A stretch of 64,000 nucleotides of DNA from Alicyclobacillus kakegawensis NBRC 103104 (lineage in GTDB: Bacteria > Bacillota > Bacilli > Alicyclobacillales > Alicyclobacillaceae): NCBI RefSeq assembly GCF_001552655.1, contig NZ_BCRP01000012.1, positions 1 through 64,000 of the forward strand, written 5' to 3'. A program made the position numbers and the translations under genes. Positions 8,793 through 16,894 of this stretch are shown piece after piece. The notes below the pieces were generated by a model. That model worked only from the letters and a program-made list of their open reading frames with translations. It searched no databases and was not told the origin of the DNA. Each line of letters begins with the position of its first letter. The first letter of the stretch is position 1.

Positions 8793-8819
8793 TGTGGTAT
8801 AATCCAACACGATACCACA
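8793..8819. promoter_or_regulatory. Operator-like inverted repeat over an extended -10 promoter for uxaA
   Basis: Perfect 8-bp arms TGTGGTAT (8793-8800) and ATACCACA (8812-8819) flank 11 nt. A perfect TATAAT lies at 8798-8803, preceded by TGG (an extended -10), so it straddles the left arm. A repressor on this repeat would block RNA polymerase directly. The DeoR product is the nearest candidate, but the half-site also resembles GntR-type operators. No good -35 box is present, consistent with an extended -10 promoter. Confidence 0.6.
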
Positions 8820-8913
8820 AATCAAAAGGAGGCCGTTGCCGCCGCCGGAGCGCATGCGCCCACAAGCGGTTGGCAGACGGCATCTGTACGCATGGGGCCA
8901 GGGAGGCGAGTGC

Positions 8914-10437
8914 ATGCCGGTAATGGAGGCGGCTGCGCGGCGGGCCTTGCGGATTCACGTGGAGGACAACGTCGCGGTCGTGTTGCAAGCGGTTGCGAAA
9001 GGCGACACGGTGGAACTGGCGGAAGGGCGACTGACGGCCCTTGAAGACATCCCGCGCGGCCACAAGATTGCGCTCAGCGATGTGGCGGTGGGGCAGGACA
9101 TCCTCAAGTACGGCCACCCAATAGGGCGGGCGACGCAGCCGATTCGCCGCGGCGCTTGGGTGCATACGCACAACGTGCAAACGAAATTGGGAGACAAGTT
9201 GTCTTATCAGTATGCGCCGAGCCTTGCCCAGGGTCACATGGAAGGGAATTTGGAGGCCCTGCCGGACATGTTTGAGGGCTACGTGCGCGAGAACGGCGAG
9301 GTGGGAATCCGCAACGAGATCTGGGTGCTGCCCACGGTGGGCTGTGTCAACAAGATGGTGGAGCGTTTGGCGCAGGCGGCGCATGCCGAGTTGGCTGGGG
9401 CTGGGATTGACGGTGTCTACGCCTTTCCCCATCCGTACGGCTGCTCGCAGTTGGGGGATGACCTCGGCTACACACAAAAGGCGATTGCCGGACTGGCCCG
9501 CCACCCCAACGCGGCTGGGGTGCTGGTGGTCGGATTGGGTTGTGAAAACAACCAGATAGATTGGCTGCAGGCCCAGCTTGGCGATGTCCCAGCGGCCAAG
9601 GTTCGCTTCATGACGCTGCAGAGCGTGGAGGACGAGTTCGAGGCTGGCCTTTCGCACCTGCGCCAGTTGGGCGACTACGCCCGCCGGTTCCGCCGCACCT
9701 GGGTCCCGGTGGCCAAGCTGCGCCTTGGGTTGAAGTGCGGGGGATCGGACGGATTTTCGGGCATCACGGCCAATCCGCTCGTGGGCAAGGTGGCTGATCT
9801 GTTCACAAATCGCAGGGCTGCGGCGTTGTTGACCGAGGTGCCGGAGATGTTTGGCGCGGAGACGATTCTCATGAACCGGGCGCAGGACGAACGGACGTTT
9901 TCGGACATTGTGCAGCTCATCAACGATTTCAAGGACTACTACATCCGGCACGGCCAGGTCATTTACGAAAACCCTTCCCCAGGCAACAAGGAAGGCGGAA
10001 TCACGACGCTGGAAGAAAAATCGTTGGGCTGTGTGCAAAAAGGCGGGCACGGCCCGGTGACCGCCGTGCTCCCGTATGGGGATCTCGCCCAGGGTGGTGG
10101 GGTGCAGCTGGTGCAGGCGCCGGGGAACGACTTGGTTTCCGTGACCGCCCTGGCGCTGGCCGGGGCGCAGTTGGTGCTGTTCACCACCGGGCGCGGAACC
10201 CCGTTCGGCGGCCCCGTGCCGACGCTCAAGATTGCCACCAACAGCGACCTGTACGAGCGCAAGCGCCATTGGATGGACTTTGATGCCGGCCGCCTCGTCG
10301 GCGGGGCGTCGATGGTTGACCTGGCGGCCGGGTTGTATCGGCAGATCGTCGATGTGGCTTCGGGCTTGTCGCAGACCCAAAACGAGCGGTTTGGGTACCG
10401 TGAAATCGCGATTTTCAAAGACGGGGTGACGCTGTAG
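8914..10437 (+). CDS. uxaA: Altronate dehydratase
   Basis: The 507-aa protein has the fused layout of UxaA: a small N-terminal SAF-like domain (about residues 10-80, ending near GAWVHTHN) and a large C-terminal dehydratase domain with the GYVRENGEVGIRNEI, HPYGCSQLGDD and GCENNQ motifs. It removes water from D-altronate to give 2-keto-3-deoxy-gluconate in galacturonate breakdown. I chose ATG 8914, which follows GGGAGGCGAG, instead of the earlier frame start at 8836. It is the first gene after the promoter/operator at 8793-8819 and is followed by the cupin isomerase, UxaB, KdgK, KdgA and UxuA. A long open frame on its opposite strand is a shadow. Confidence 0.92.
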   Translation: MPVMEAAARRALRIHVEDNVAVVLQAVAKGDTVELAEGRLTALEDIPRGHKIALSDVAVGQDILKYGHPIGRATQPIRRGAWVHTHNVQTKLGDKLSYQYAPSLAQGHMEGNLEALPDMFEGYVRENGEVGIRNEIWVLPTVGCVNKMVERLAQAAHAELAGAGIDGVYAFPHPYGCSQLGDDLGYTQKAIAGLARHPNAAGVLVVGLGCENNQIDWLQAQLGDVPAAKVRFMTLQSVEDEFEAGLSHLRQLGDYARRFRRTWVPVAKLRLGLKCGGSDGFSGITANPLVGKVADLFTNRRAAALLTEVPEMFGAETILMNRAQDERTFSDIVQLINDFKDYYIRHGQVIYENPSPGNKEGGITTLEEKSLGCVQKGGHGPVTAVLPYGDLAQGGGVQLVQAPGNDLVSVTALALAGAQLVLFTTGRGTPFGGPVPTLKIATNSDLYERKRHWMDFDAGRLVGGASMVDLAAGLYRQIVDVASGLSQTQNERFGYREIAIFKDGVTL

Positions 10438-10511
10438 CCATCAAGGCTGCAAGCGGAGCCGAGGCCAAAAGTCCATCGCTACGCCCAGGTGGCGAGAACG
10501 GGGCACGTTCA

Positions 10512-10535
10512 GGCCGCGCGGGTCATCGCGCGGCC
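10512..10535 (+). other. Strong GC hairpin between uxaA and the iolB-like gene
   Basis: GGCCGCGCG pairs perfectly with CGCGCGGCC around the 6-nt loop GGTCAT, ending 25 nt before the iolB-like ATG. It lacks a T-tract, so it is more likely an mRNA-stability or processing element, or a weak attenuator, than a terminator. Confidence 0.5.
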
Positions 10536-10560
10536 CCAGCACAAATGGAGGGATGGCAAC

Positions 10561-11364
10561 ATGCTGTTGGTCAAGTCTCAGGAGTTCACCGGTTACCGGG
10601 AGTTGGTTGGGCGCACGAACCCAGGCGGACTGCGCTTCCTGCGCTTTGGCGTCCTGCGCCTGGGCCCGGGCGAGCGGCATCAAGACCAGTTTGCGGATGT
10701 GGAGACTGTGTTGCTGCTCTTGTCCGGCCAGTGCGAGGTGGAGGTGGGAGACGCAACCTATCACGGCCTTCAACGCAGCGACGTCTTCGCGGAGCGGGCG
10801 ACTGCCGTCTACGTGCCTGTGCGCGCGCCTTTCACCGTCGCCAACACGGGCGCCGGGCCGCTTGAGGTCGCGGTCTGTCAGGCGCCCGCCAGCGAGGGGC
10901 ACGCACCGTTTGTCGTGCGACCGGATGAGGTGAAGCCTCGCCTCGTCGGCAGGGACAACTACAGCCGGTACGTGCATGACGTGGTGGTCAAGGAGGCAGA
11001 GGGTAAGGTCCAGCGCATCATCGTCGGCGAGACGTTCAACCTGCCGGGCAATTGGTCGAGCTATCCGCCGCACAAGCACGACGATTACCAGCCCGGCGTC
11101 GAGGCGTGCATGGAAGAGGTGTACTACTACCGCTTGAAACCACGGCAGGGATTCGGACTGCAGGCGATTTACACAAAGGATCGCTCCCTCGATGAAGTGT
11201 ACCGGGTGGAGCACGGAGACGTGTTCTTGATACCGCGTGGGTACCACCCGGTGTGCGCGGCCGCCGGGTACGAGCTGTATTACCTGTGGGTCATGGCCGG
11301 GGACATCGACCGGATCATGATTCCGCATGACGATCCGGACCACGCCTGGGTCCACCACGCCTGA
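10561..11364 (+). CDS. iolB: IolB/KduI-like cupin sugar-acid isomerase
   Basis: This 267-aa double cupin matches 5-deoxy-glucuronate isomerase (IolB): the C-terminal cupin has the metal ligands in PPHKHD, MEEVYYYR and PRGYHPV. IolB interconverts 5-deoxy-glucuronate and 5-dehydro-2-deoxy-gluconate in myo-inositol breakdown, and its structural relative KduI acts on 5-keto-4-deoxyuronate. No other inositol gene is nearby, and the gene lies inside a uronate operon, so a uronate or deoxyuronate isomerase role is more likely here (inference). The start is ATG 10561 with GGAGGGATGG upstream, rather than the longer frame to 10489. Confidence 0.8.
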   Translation: MLLVKSQEFTGYRELVGRTNPGGLRFLRFGVLRLGPGERHQDQFADVETVLLLLSGQCEVEVGDATYHGLQRSDVFAERATAVYVPVRAPFTVANTGAGPLEVAVCQAPASEGHAPFVVRPDEVKPRLVGRDNYSRYVHDVVVKEAEGKVQRIIVGETFNLPGNWSSYPPHKHDDYQPGVEACMEEVYYYRLKPRQGFGLQAIYTKDRSLDEVYRVEHGDVFLIPRGYHPVCAAAGYELYYLWVMAGDIDRIMIPHDDPDHAWVHHA

Positions 11365-11429
11365 CGGACGGGGCAACGTGCTATCCGTAAAGACCAGGTG
11401 CCCTCAAGCCATGGAAAGGAGGCCGCTGG

Positions 11430-12950
11430 GTGGAGCGTTTGTCGATGCAGTGGTTGAAGCAGCACCAGCCGGATCGGTATGAACAGGTGAGAAGTTGGCC
11501 GGAGCGCATCATCCAGTTTGGCGAAGGCAACTTCCTGCGCGGGTTTGTCGACTGGTTGGTGGACGAGTTGAACGAGCGCGGTCACTTTGGCGGCCGCATC
11601 GTCGTGGTGGCGCCGCGCCGCAGCGGGGCCGACAATGTACGCCGGCTCAACGCTCAGGACGGGCTGTACACGGTGTGGCTGCGCGGGCTGGAGGACGGCC
11701 GGCGGGTGGATGAGGCGCGCGTCATCGCGTCGGTCAGCCGCGCCCTCAACCCGTACACCGATTGGCCGCAAATTTTGCGCTTGGCCGAAGCGCCGGAAAT
11801 CGATATCCTGGTCTCGAACACCACCGAGCGTGGGCTGGTATACGAAAAGGAGGCGCACCATCCGGTGCGGCCGCCCGAGTCCTTCCCCGCCAAGGTGACG
11901 GCGTATCTCTATCACCGCTATCAACACTTTGCCGGTGACGAGCAGGCTGGGATGACGCTCATTCCCTGTGAGTTGATTGACGACAACGGGGACGAATTGC
12001 GCCGTTTGGTGCTGCGACACGCTCGGGAATGGGGGCTGCCGCAGGCGTTTTCAGACTGGGTGGAGCGGGCCAATCGCTTCTGCAACACGCTGGTGGACCG
12101 CATCCTGCCGGGGTATCCAGCCGCGGCGGAGGCGGAGGGATTGTTTGCGCGCATGGGTTACAGGGATGAGTTGTTGACCGTCGGCGAGCCTTATCACCTG
12201 TGGGCCCTCAGCGGCGACGAGCGCCTGCCCGCCCGCTGGCCGTTTTCCAGCCTGGGCTTCAACGTCCATATGGTGGACGATGTGACCCCGTTCCGGCTGC
12301 AGAAGGTGCGCATCCTCAACGGGCTGCACACGGCCATGTCGGCCTTGGCGCTGCTGGCCGGCCGACGGACGGTGGGCGAGGTGATGGCCGACACATATTT
12401 CTCGCGATTTGTCAGGGGGCTTGCCGAGGCGGAAATCGTCCCGGCCCTCCACTCGGAGTCGCTCCCGTCGCCCGTGTTGCGGTCGTTTGCCGCCCAGGTG
12501 TTCGAGCGTTTTCAAAACCCGTATCTGGAGCACGAGCTGTTGAGCATCACCCTCAATACCATCGCCAAGACGCGGGTACGCCTGGTGCCGACGCTGATCT
12601 CGTACGTCGACCGCTACGGCGTGCTGCCTCCGCGTCTGGTCTGCGCCTTGGCCGCGTTGCTGATGTATTACCCGCGGGCTCAGGCCGAAGGCTGGCCGAT
12701 TCGCGACGATGAGCGGCAGGTGCAGGTCCTGCTTGACGCTTGGAAGGGCGAGCCGGAGGTGGGGCTGTTGGCCGTCGTGGAGAGTCTCTTGGCGCGGGAG
12801 GAGATGTGGGGAGTGAACCTGCGGAGACTGCCTGGATTGGCTCCGGCCGTCGCCGAGAACATCCGAGCGATTCAATCGGAGGGGGCGGAGGCGGTGGTCC
12901 GCCGGGTGGCACATGCGTCGGCGCCCGCCCACGAGCAGGGGAGGTTTTAG
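11430..12950 (+). CDS. uxaB: Tagaturonate/fructuronate reductase
   Basis: The 506-aa protein belongs to the long-chain mannitol dehydrogenase family. It has an N-terminal Rossmann start (IIQFGEGNFLRGFVDWL, residues 28-44) and the catalytic KVRILNGLH motif (K-x4-N-x2-H) near residue 290. UxaB reduces D-tagaturonate to D-altronate with NADH, and the related UxuB reduces D-fructuronate to D-mannonate. Because both UxaA and UxuA are encoded here but only one reductase, this enzyme may serve both branches (inference). AAGGAGG lies eight nt upstream of GTG 11430, and the next gene starts 5 nt after its stop. Confidence 0.88.
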   Translation: MERLSMQWLKQHQPDRYEQVRSWPERIIQFGEGNFLRGFVDWLVDELNERGHFGGRIVVVAPRRSGADNVRRLNAQDGLYTVWLRGLEDGRRVDEARVIASVSRALNPYTDWPQILRLAEAPEIDILVSNTTERGLVYEKEAHHPVRPPESFPAKVTAYLYHRYQHFAGDEQAGMTLIPCELIDDNGDELRRLVLRHAREWGLPQAFSDWVERANRFCNTLVDRILPGYPAAAEAEGLFARMGYRDELLTVGEPYHLWALSGDERLPARWPFSSLGFNVHMVDDVTPFRLQKVRILNGLHTAMSALALLAGRRTVGEVMADTYFSRFVRGLAEAEIVPALHSESLPSPVLRSFAAQVFERFQNPYLEHELLSITLNTIAKTRVRLVPTLISYVDRYGVLPPRLVCALAALLMYYPRAQAEGWPIRDDERQVQVLLDAWKGEPEVGLLAVVESLLAREEMWGVNLRRLPGLAPAVAENIRAIQSEGAEAVVRRVAHASAPAHEQGRF

Positions 12951-12955
12951 ACACG

Positions 12956-13927
12956 GTGACAGCGCGGAGTGTACTGACATTTGGAGAACCACTGGTGGCG
13001 ATGGTCCCCAGTCACCCCGGGGCCTACTGCGAAGGTTCGCCGCTGACTCCGTACGCGGCAGGGGCAGAACTGAACACCGCCGTGGGTTTGGTCAGGCTGG
13101 GCGTCGAAGCGGCGTTTGCCGCGGCTGTTGGCCAAGATCCGTGGGGGCAACTGTTGATTCGCCAGGCCCGGGCGGAAGGGATTGACGTGCGCTGGGTGCA
13201 AGAGTCGGAGGCTCCGACCGCTTTGTTGTTCAAACAGTGGAGCGGGCTCCAACAGGCGACCTCAGTGTACTATTACCGTTCCACGTCTCCGATGGCGCAG
13301 GGACTCTGGGACGTGCGCCCGCTCGCCCGGGAAGTGGCGGCCGGGCGTTACCGCTGGGTGCATGCGACCGGAATCACCTGGATGCTCGGCGCCCAGGCCA
13401 GGGAGGCCGCAGACGACCTGCTGGACGCGGCCAGGACCGGAGGGAGCACCGTCTCGTTCGACGTGAACATCCGCTACAAACTGGCCGACAAGCCGGCTTG
13501 GAGAAGCTTGGTGGATCACGTCTTGCCCCGCTTGGACTGGTTCTTCCTCGGCGATGAGGAAGCCATGGCCCTGTTTGGCACCAAAGCGGCGGACGCGGTG
13601 GAGCGGGCGGCGCGTGGGCTTGGATTTCTCGGCCAAGGGGTTGTGGTCAAATGGGGGGCGGAAGGTGCCCAGGTGAGCGAAGGCGGGCGCCTCACCCAAG
13701 TCCCCGCTTGTCCGGTACCACGCGTGGTCGATACGGTCGGCGCCGGGGATGGCTTTAACGCCGGCTTTATCGCCGGCCTGATGGAAGGCTGGCCCATCGA
13801 GCAGGCGGCGCGCCTGGGCGCGGTGGTCGGCGCCTACGCGGTCACCCGGGTCGGCGACCATACCGGCTATCCTTCCCGCGCCGAGGCGTTGGCGGAGCTG
13901 AAAGGAACGGAAGGGGTATGGAGATGA
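12956..13927 (+). CDS. kdgK: 2-keto-3-deoxygluconate kinase (PfkB family)
   Basis: The 323-aa protein shows the ribokinase/PfkB signatures: an early FGEPLVAMVP strand, the GGAELNTA-like sugar loop (here AGAELNTAVGLVRLG), and the C-terminal GAGDGFNAGF catalytic/anion-hole motif near residue 262. It phosphorylates KDG, made by UxaA and UxuA, to KDPG for the next gene product. The GTG at 12956 follows a GGGGAGG ribosome site; the frame is open far upstream inside uxaB, but the family starts here. Its last 10 nt overlap kdgA. The position between the dehydratases and the aldolase makes the assignment secure. Confidence 0.9.
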   Translation: MTARSVLTFGEPLVAMVPSHPGAYCEGSPLTPYAAGAELNTAVGLVRLGVEAAFAAAVGQDPWGQLLIRQARAEGIDVRWVQESEAPTALLFKQWSGLQQATSVYYYRSTSPMAQGLWDVRPLAREVAAGRYRWVHATGITWMLGAQAREAADDLLDAARTGGSTVSFDVNIRYKLADKPAWRSLVDHVLPRLDWFFLGDEEAMALFGTKAADAVERAARGLGFLGQGVVVKWGAEGAQVSEGGRLTQVPACPVPRVVDTVGAGDGFNAGFIAGLMEGWPIEQAARLGAVVGAYAVTRVGDHTGYPSRAEALAELKGTEGVWR

Positions 13928-14580
13928 GGAGCGAAACGACGGGGCGCCTGGTTGAGCGCATCGGAGAGGCGGGCGTCATCGCTGTGCTGCGCCGACTGCC
14001 CGGCGACGCGGTGCATGGGGTCGTGGAGGCGTTGCTGGAAGGGGGCGTGAAGGCGGTCGAATTGACGATGGACACACCGGCCGCAGCCGAGGTGATAGCG
14101 ACCATCCGGGAGCGCCTGGGCGGGGAGCTGCTGCTCGGTGCGGGAACGGTGATGACGGCGGGGCAGGTTAAAGAGGCCATTGCGGCCGGGGCGGATTTTC
14201 TCGTCGGGCCGCATTTTGACCCGGAGCTGGTCGAGGCGGCGCGGGAACAGGGCCATCTGTACATACCTGGTGTCCTTACAGCCAGTGAGGCGGCCGGAGC
14301 CCTGCGGACGGGGGCGGAGGTGTTGAAACTGTTCCCTGCGGGGCCGCTTGGACCCGGATACCTGAAAGATTTGCTGGGGCCGTTCCGAGGCACGCTGTTT
14401 GTACCCACCGGCGGCATCCGGCCGGATGAGGTGGGGGTTTACCTGGCAGCCGGCGCCCTGGCGGTGGGCGTCGGCAGCGCCCTGACCCCCCAAGACGCGG
14501 TGGCCGCAGGGGACTTTGCCCGCGTGCGGGAACTGGCGGCAACGGTCGTCCGGCTGGTGGAGGAGGCCCGCCGGGGATGA
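13918..14580 (+). CDS. kdgA: KDPG/KHG aldolase
   Basis: The 220-aa TIM-barrel protein has the class I aldolase residues of the Eda family: Glu48 in AVELTMDTP, the Schiff-base Lys137 in VLKLFPAG, and the phosphate-binding PTGGI loop near residue 163. It splits 2-keto-3-deoxy-6-phosphogluconate into pyruvate and glyceraldehyde-3-phosphate, the end of this uronate pathway. ATG 13918 follows GGAACGGAAGGGG and overlaps the kdgK end. Its own stop overlaps the uxuA start (ATGA), indicating coupled translation. Confidence 0.92.
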   Translation: MEMRSETTGRLVERIGEAGVIAVLRRLPGDAVHGVVEALLEGGVKAVELTMDTPAAAEVIATIRERLGGELLLGAGTVMTAGQVKEAIAAGADFLVGPHFDPELVEAAREQGHLYIPGVLTASEAAGALRTGAEVLKLFPAGPLGPGYLKDLLGPFRGTLFVPTGGIRPDEVGVYLAAGALAVGVGSALTPQDAVAAGDFARVRELAATVVRLVEEARRG

Positions 14581-15629
14581 AGATGTCCTTCCGCTGGTAC
14601 GGCCACGATGATCCGGTCCGTCTCTGGCAGATCCGCCAAATCCCCGGCATGGTGGGGGTTGTCAGCGCACTCTACACCGTCCCGGTCGGGGAGGTGTGGC
14701 CGGTTGAAGGCATCGCAGCCCTGAAACGGGAGATCGCCGAGCAGGGTTTAGAGCTGACGGTGATCGAGAGCGTGCCTGTGCACGAGGACATCAAGCTGGG
14801 GCGGCCGTCCCGCGACCGTTACATCGAGAATTTCATCAGCACTGTGCGCCGCTTGGGACAGGCCGGCATCCAGACGGTCTGTTATAACTTCATGCCGGTC
14901 TTCGATTGGACCCGATCCCGCCTGGACTATCGATTGCCGGACGGATCGCTGACGCTGGCTTATGACGAGGACGAGGTCGCGCGCATGGACCCGCTTGGTG
15001 GGGAGTGGAAGCTGCCGGGATGGGACGCCAGCTACGGTGACGACGAGTTGGAGGGCCTGATGCGGGCGTACCGGGAGGTTGACGCCGAGACGCTTTGGAC
15101 CAACCTGGCGTACTTCATCCGGGCGGTCGCCCCGGCGGCCCAGGAGGCGAGGGTGAAGCTCGCGGTGCACCCGGATGATCCCCCCTGGCCTGTGTTCGGC
15201 TTGCCCCGCATCCTCGGCGACGGCCCGGGCCTGCGGCGGCTGCTCGACCTGTGCGATGTGGCCAGCAACGGGTTGTGCGTCTGCACCGGGTCTCTCGGCG
15301 CCAACCCGGACAACGATATCCCGTCGCTGCTGCGGGAATTCCTGGCGCGGGGGCGCGTTCATTTCGTGCATGCGCGCAACGTGCGCGTGACCGGGCCCAG
15401 ACGGTTTCACGAGAGTGGGCACCGAAGCGCGGACGGATCGGTCGATATGTACGAGGTGATGAAAGCCCTGGCCGAGTTCGACTACGACGGGCCAATTCGG
15501 CCGGACCACGGGCGCATGATATGGGGGGAACGGGGCCGACCCGGCTACGGCTTGTACGACCGGGCGCTGGGGGCGGCCTACCTGAACGGGCTGTGGGAGG
15601 CAGCCAGCCGCCAGCGCACCGGCTCCTAA
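14577..15629 (+). CDS. uxuA: Mannonate dehydratase
   Basis: The 350-aa protein matches the UxuA family from its first residues (SFRWYGHDDPVRLWQIRQIPG) through the NFMPVFDWTRS segment and C-terminal metal-site motifs (LAVHPDDPP, RNVR, RPDHGRMIWGE). It dehydrates D-mannonate to 2-keto-3-deoxygluconate, the glucuronate branch feeding the same kinase and aldolase. It starts in an ATGA overlap with kdgA and is the last gene of the operon. No uronate isomerase (UxaC) or mannonate oxidoreductase distinct from UxaB is found nearby. Confidence 0.92.
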   Translation: MKMSFRWYGHDDPVRLWQIRQIPGMVGVVSALYTVPVGEVWPVEGIAALKREIAEQGLELTVIESVPVHEDIKLGRPSRDRYIENFISTVRRLGQAGIQTVCYNFMPVFDWTRSRLDYRLPDGSLTLAYDEDEVARMDPLGGEWKLPGWDASYGDDELEGLMRAYREVDAETLWTNLAYFIRAVAPAAQEARVKLAVHPDDPPWPVFGLPRILGDGPGLRRLLDLCDVASNGLCVCTGSLGANPDNDIPSLLREFLARGRVHFVHARNVRVTGPRRFHESGHRSADGSVDMYEVMKALAEFDYDGPIRPDHGRMIWGERGRPGYGLYDRALGAAYLNGLWEAASRQRTGS

Positions 15630-15662
15630 ACGGAGGCCCGGGCGCGGTGGACTGGGCTTCGC

Positions 15663-16664
15663 TTACGGCGCGATGCCAAACGCCTCGGCAATCAACTCGT
15701 ACGAGCGCAGGCGCGATTCGAAACTGTCGGTGATGGTCACGAGGATCCACTCATCGATGCCGTAGGCCTGGGCCAAGGTGACCAACTGTTCGCGCACCTG
15801 GGCGGGGGTGCCGAACACCATCCGCGCCCGGTTGCTTTTCACGCGTCGGAGCTCCCACGGTGTGTACGAATACGATGCGGCGACCTCGGCGGTCGGGATC
15901 TCGCCGCCGCGGCCCTGCTCCAGCCACAGCAGCCGCAGGTCCATGATGGCCGCCAACTGCTGGGCCTCCTCCTCGGTCTCCGCGCACAGCGCGAAGATGG
16001 CGGCGTTGGCTTCGGGGTGCTCCAGGTACGGGGAGGGGCGAAACGCCTCCTTATACATCCGCACCACCTCAGGGCCGCCATGGCCGTTGATGAACTGCGC
16101 GAACGAGAAACGGGTGCCGAGCGTGGCCGCGTAGTAGGCGCTGGCGTCGCTGGACCCAAGCAGCCACACCTCGGGCGTCCCGGGGCCCACGGGCATGGCG
16201 TGGACGCCGTGGTATCTATGATCCGCTGGGACATCGTCGTGCAGGAAGTGGATGAGTGTCTGCACCTGCTCCGGGTAGTCGTCGACGGACACGCGGCCTC
16301 GGTCCTGCAGCGCCCGCATGGTGTGCATGTCGCCCCCCGGCGCCCGCCCGAGCCCCAGGTCCACCCTGTCCGGGTAGAGGGAGTGCAGCATGCGAAAGTT
16401 TTCCGCCACTTTCAGTGGGCTGTAATAAGGAAGCAGGACGCCCCCGGATCCAATCCGAATCCGCCGGGTCTTGGCGCCCAGGTGGGCCAGCAGCACTTCT
16501 GGAGTGGTGCCGGCCAGCCGCTTGGTGTTGTGGTGCTCCGACACCCAAAACCGGTGGTACCCCAACTGCTCCACCGCCTGCGCCAGGCGCACCGTCTCCT
16601 GCAACGCCGCTTGCGGGGTCGCGCCCGGTCCGATGGGAGACTGGTCAAGTACACTCAGCTTCAT
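15663..16664 (-). CDS. LLM-class flavin-dependent oxidoreductase
   Basis: The 333-aa protein has the bacterial luciferase-like fold and the signature of the single-chain LLM oxidoreductases: the MKLSVLDQSPI start, FWVSEHHN near residue 42, and the GLGRAPGGD loop around residue 107. Such enzymes use FMNH2 or F420 to oxidise small organic substrates; the substrate cannot be predicted. I favour ATG 16664, eight nt after AGGGG, over the ATG at 16670. It faces uxuA tail to tail with a gap of only 33 bp, and is probably unrelated to the uronate pathway. Confidence 0.85.
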   Translation of the reverse strand: MKLSVLDQSPIGPGATPQAALQETVRLAQAVEQLGYHRFWVSEHHNTKRLAGTTPEVLLAHLGAKTRRIRIGSGGVLLPYYSPLKVAENFRMLHSLYPDRVDLGLGRAPGGDMHTMRALQDRGRVSVDDYPEQVQTLIHFLHDDVPADHRYHGVHAMPVGPGTPEVWLLGSSDASAYYAATLGTRFSFAQFINGHGGPEVVRMYKEAFRPSPYLEHPEANAAIFALCAETEEEAQQLAAIMDLRLLWLEQGRGGEIPTAEVAASYSYTPWELRRVKSNRARMVFGTPAQVREQLVTLAQAYGIDEWILVTITDSFESRLRSYELIAEAFGIAP

Positions 16665-16894
16665 CAGCATCGCCCCTGACTGAAAATCGTTGCCGAGAAG
16701 GCCGCGGGTTTGTCGCTTCTGTCGAGGGCTAACCGCCTATGGCAACCCTCCCCTTGCAGTGTACTCCTCTTCGGGATTTCCTGCGAACTTGCCTGTCTTC
16801 CCGGTTCGCTGGCGGGCCCAGGCAGGTCCGTCGCCCGGTCGGAGCGAATAAGTTACCCTGTGCAAGAGACGCATTGGTGGTGAAGGGAGTCGGC

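Noticed and set aside
8587-10380. 597-codon open frame antisense to uxaA
   Set aside because: It mirrors the high-GC coding frame of uxaA, has no ribosome site or recognisable domain, and its composition (Arg/His/Pro-rich) is typical of a shadow frame.
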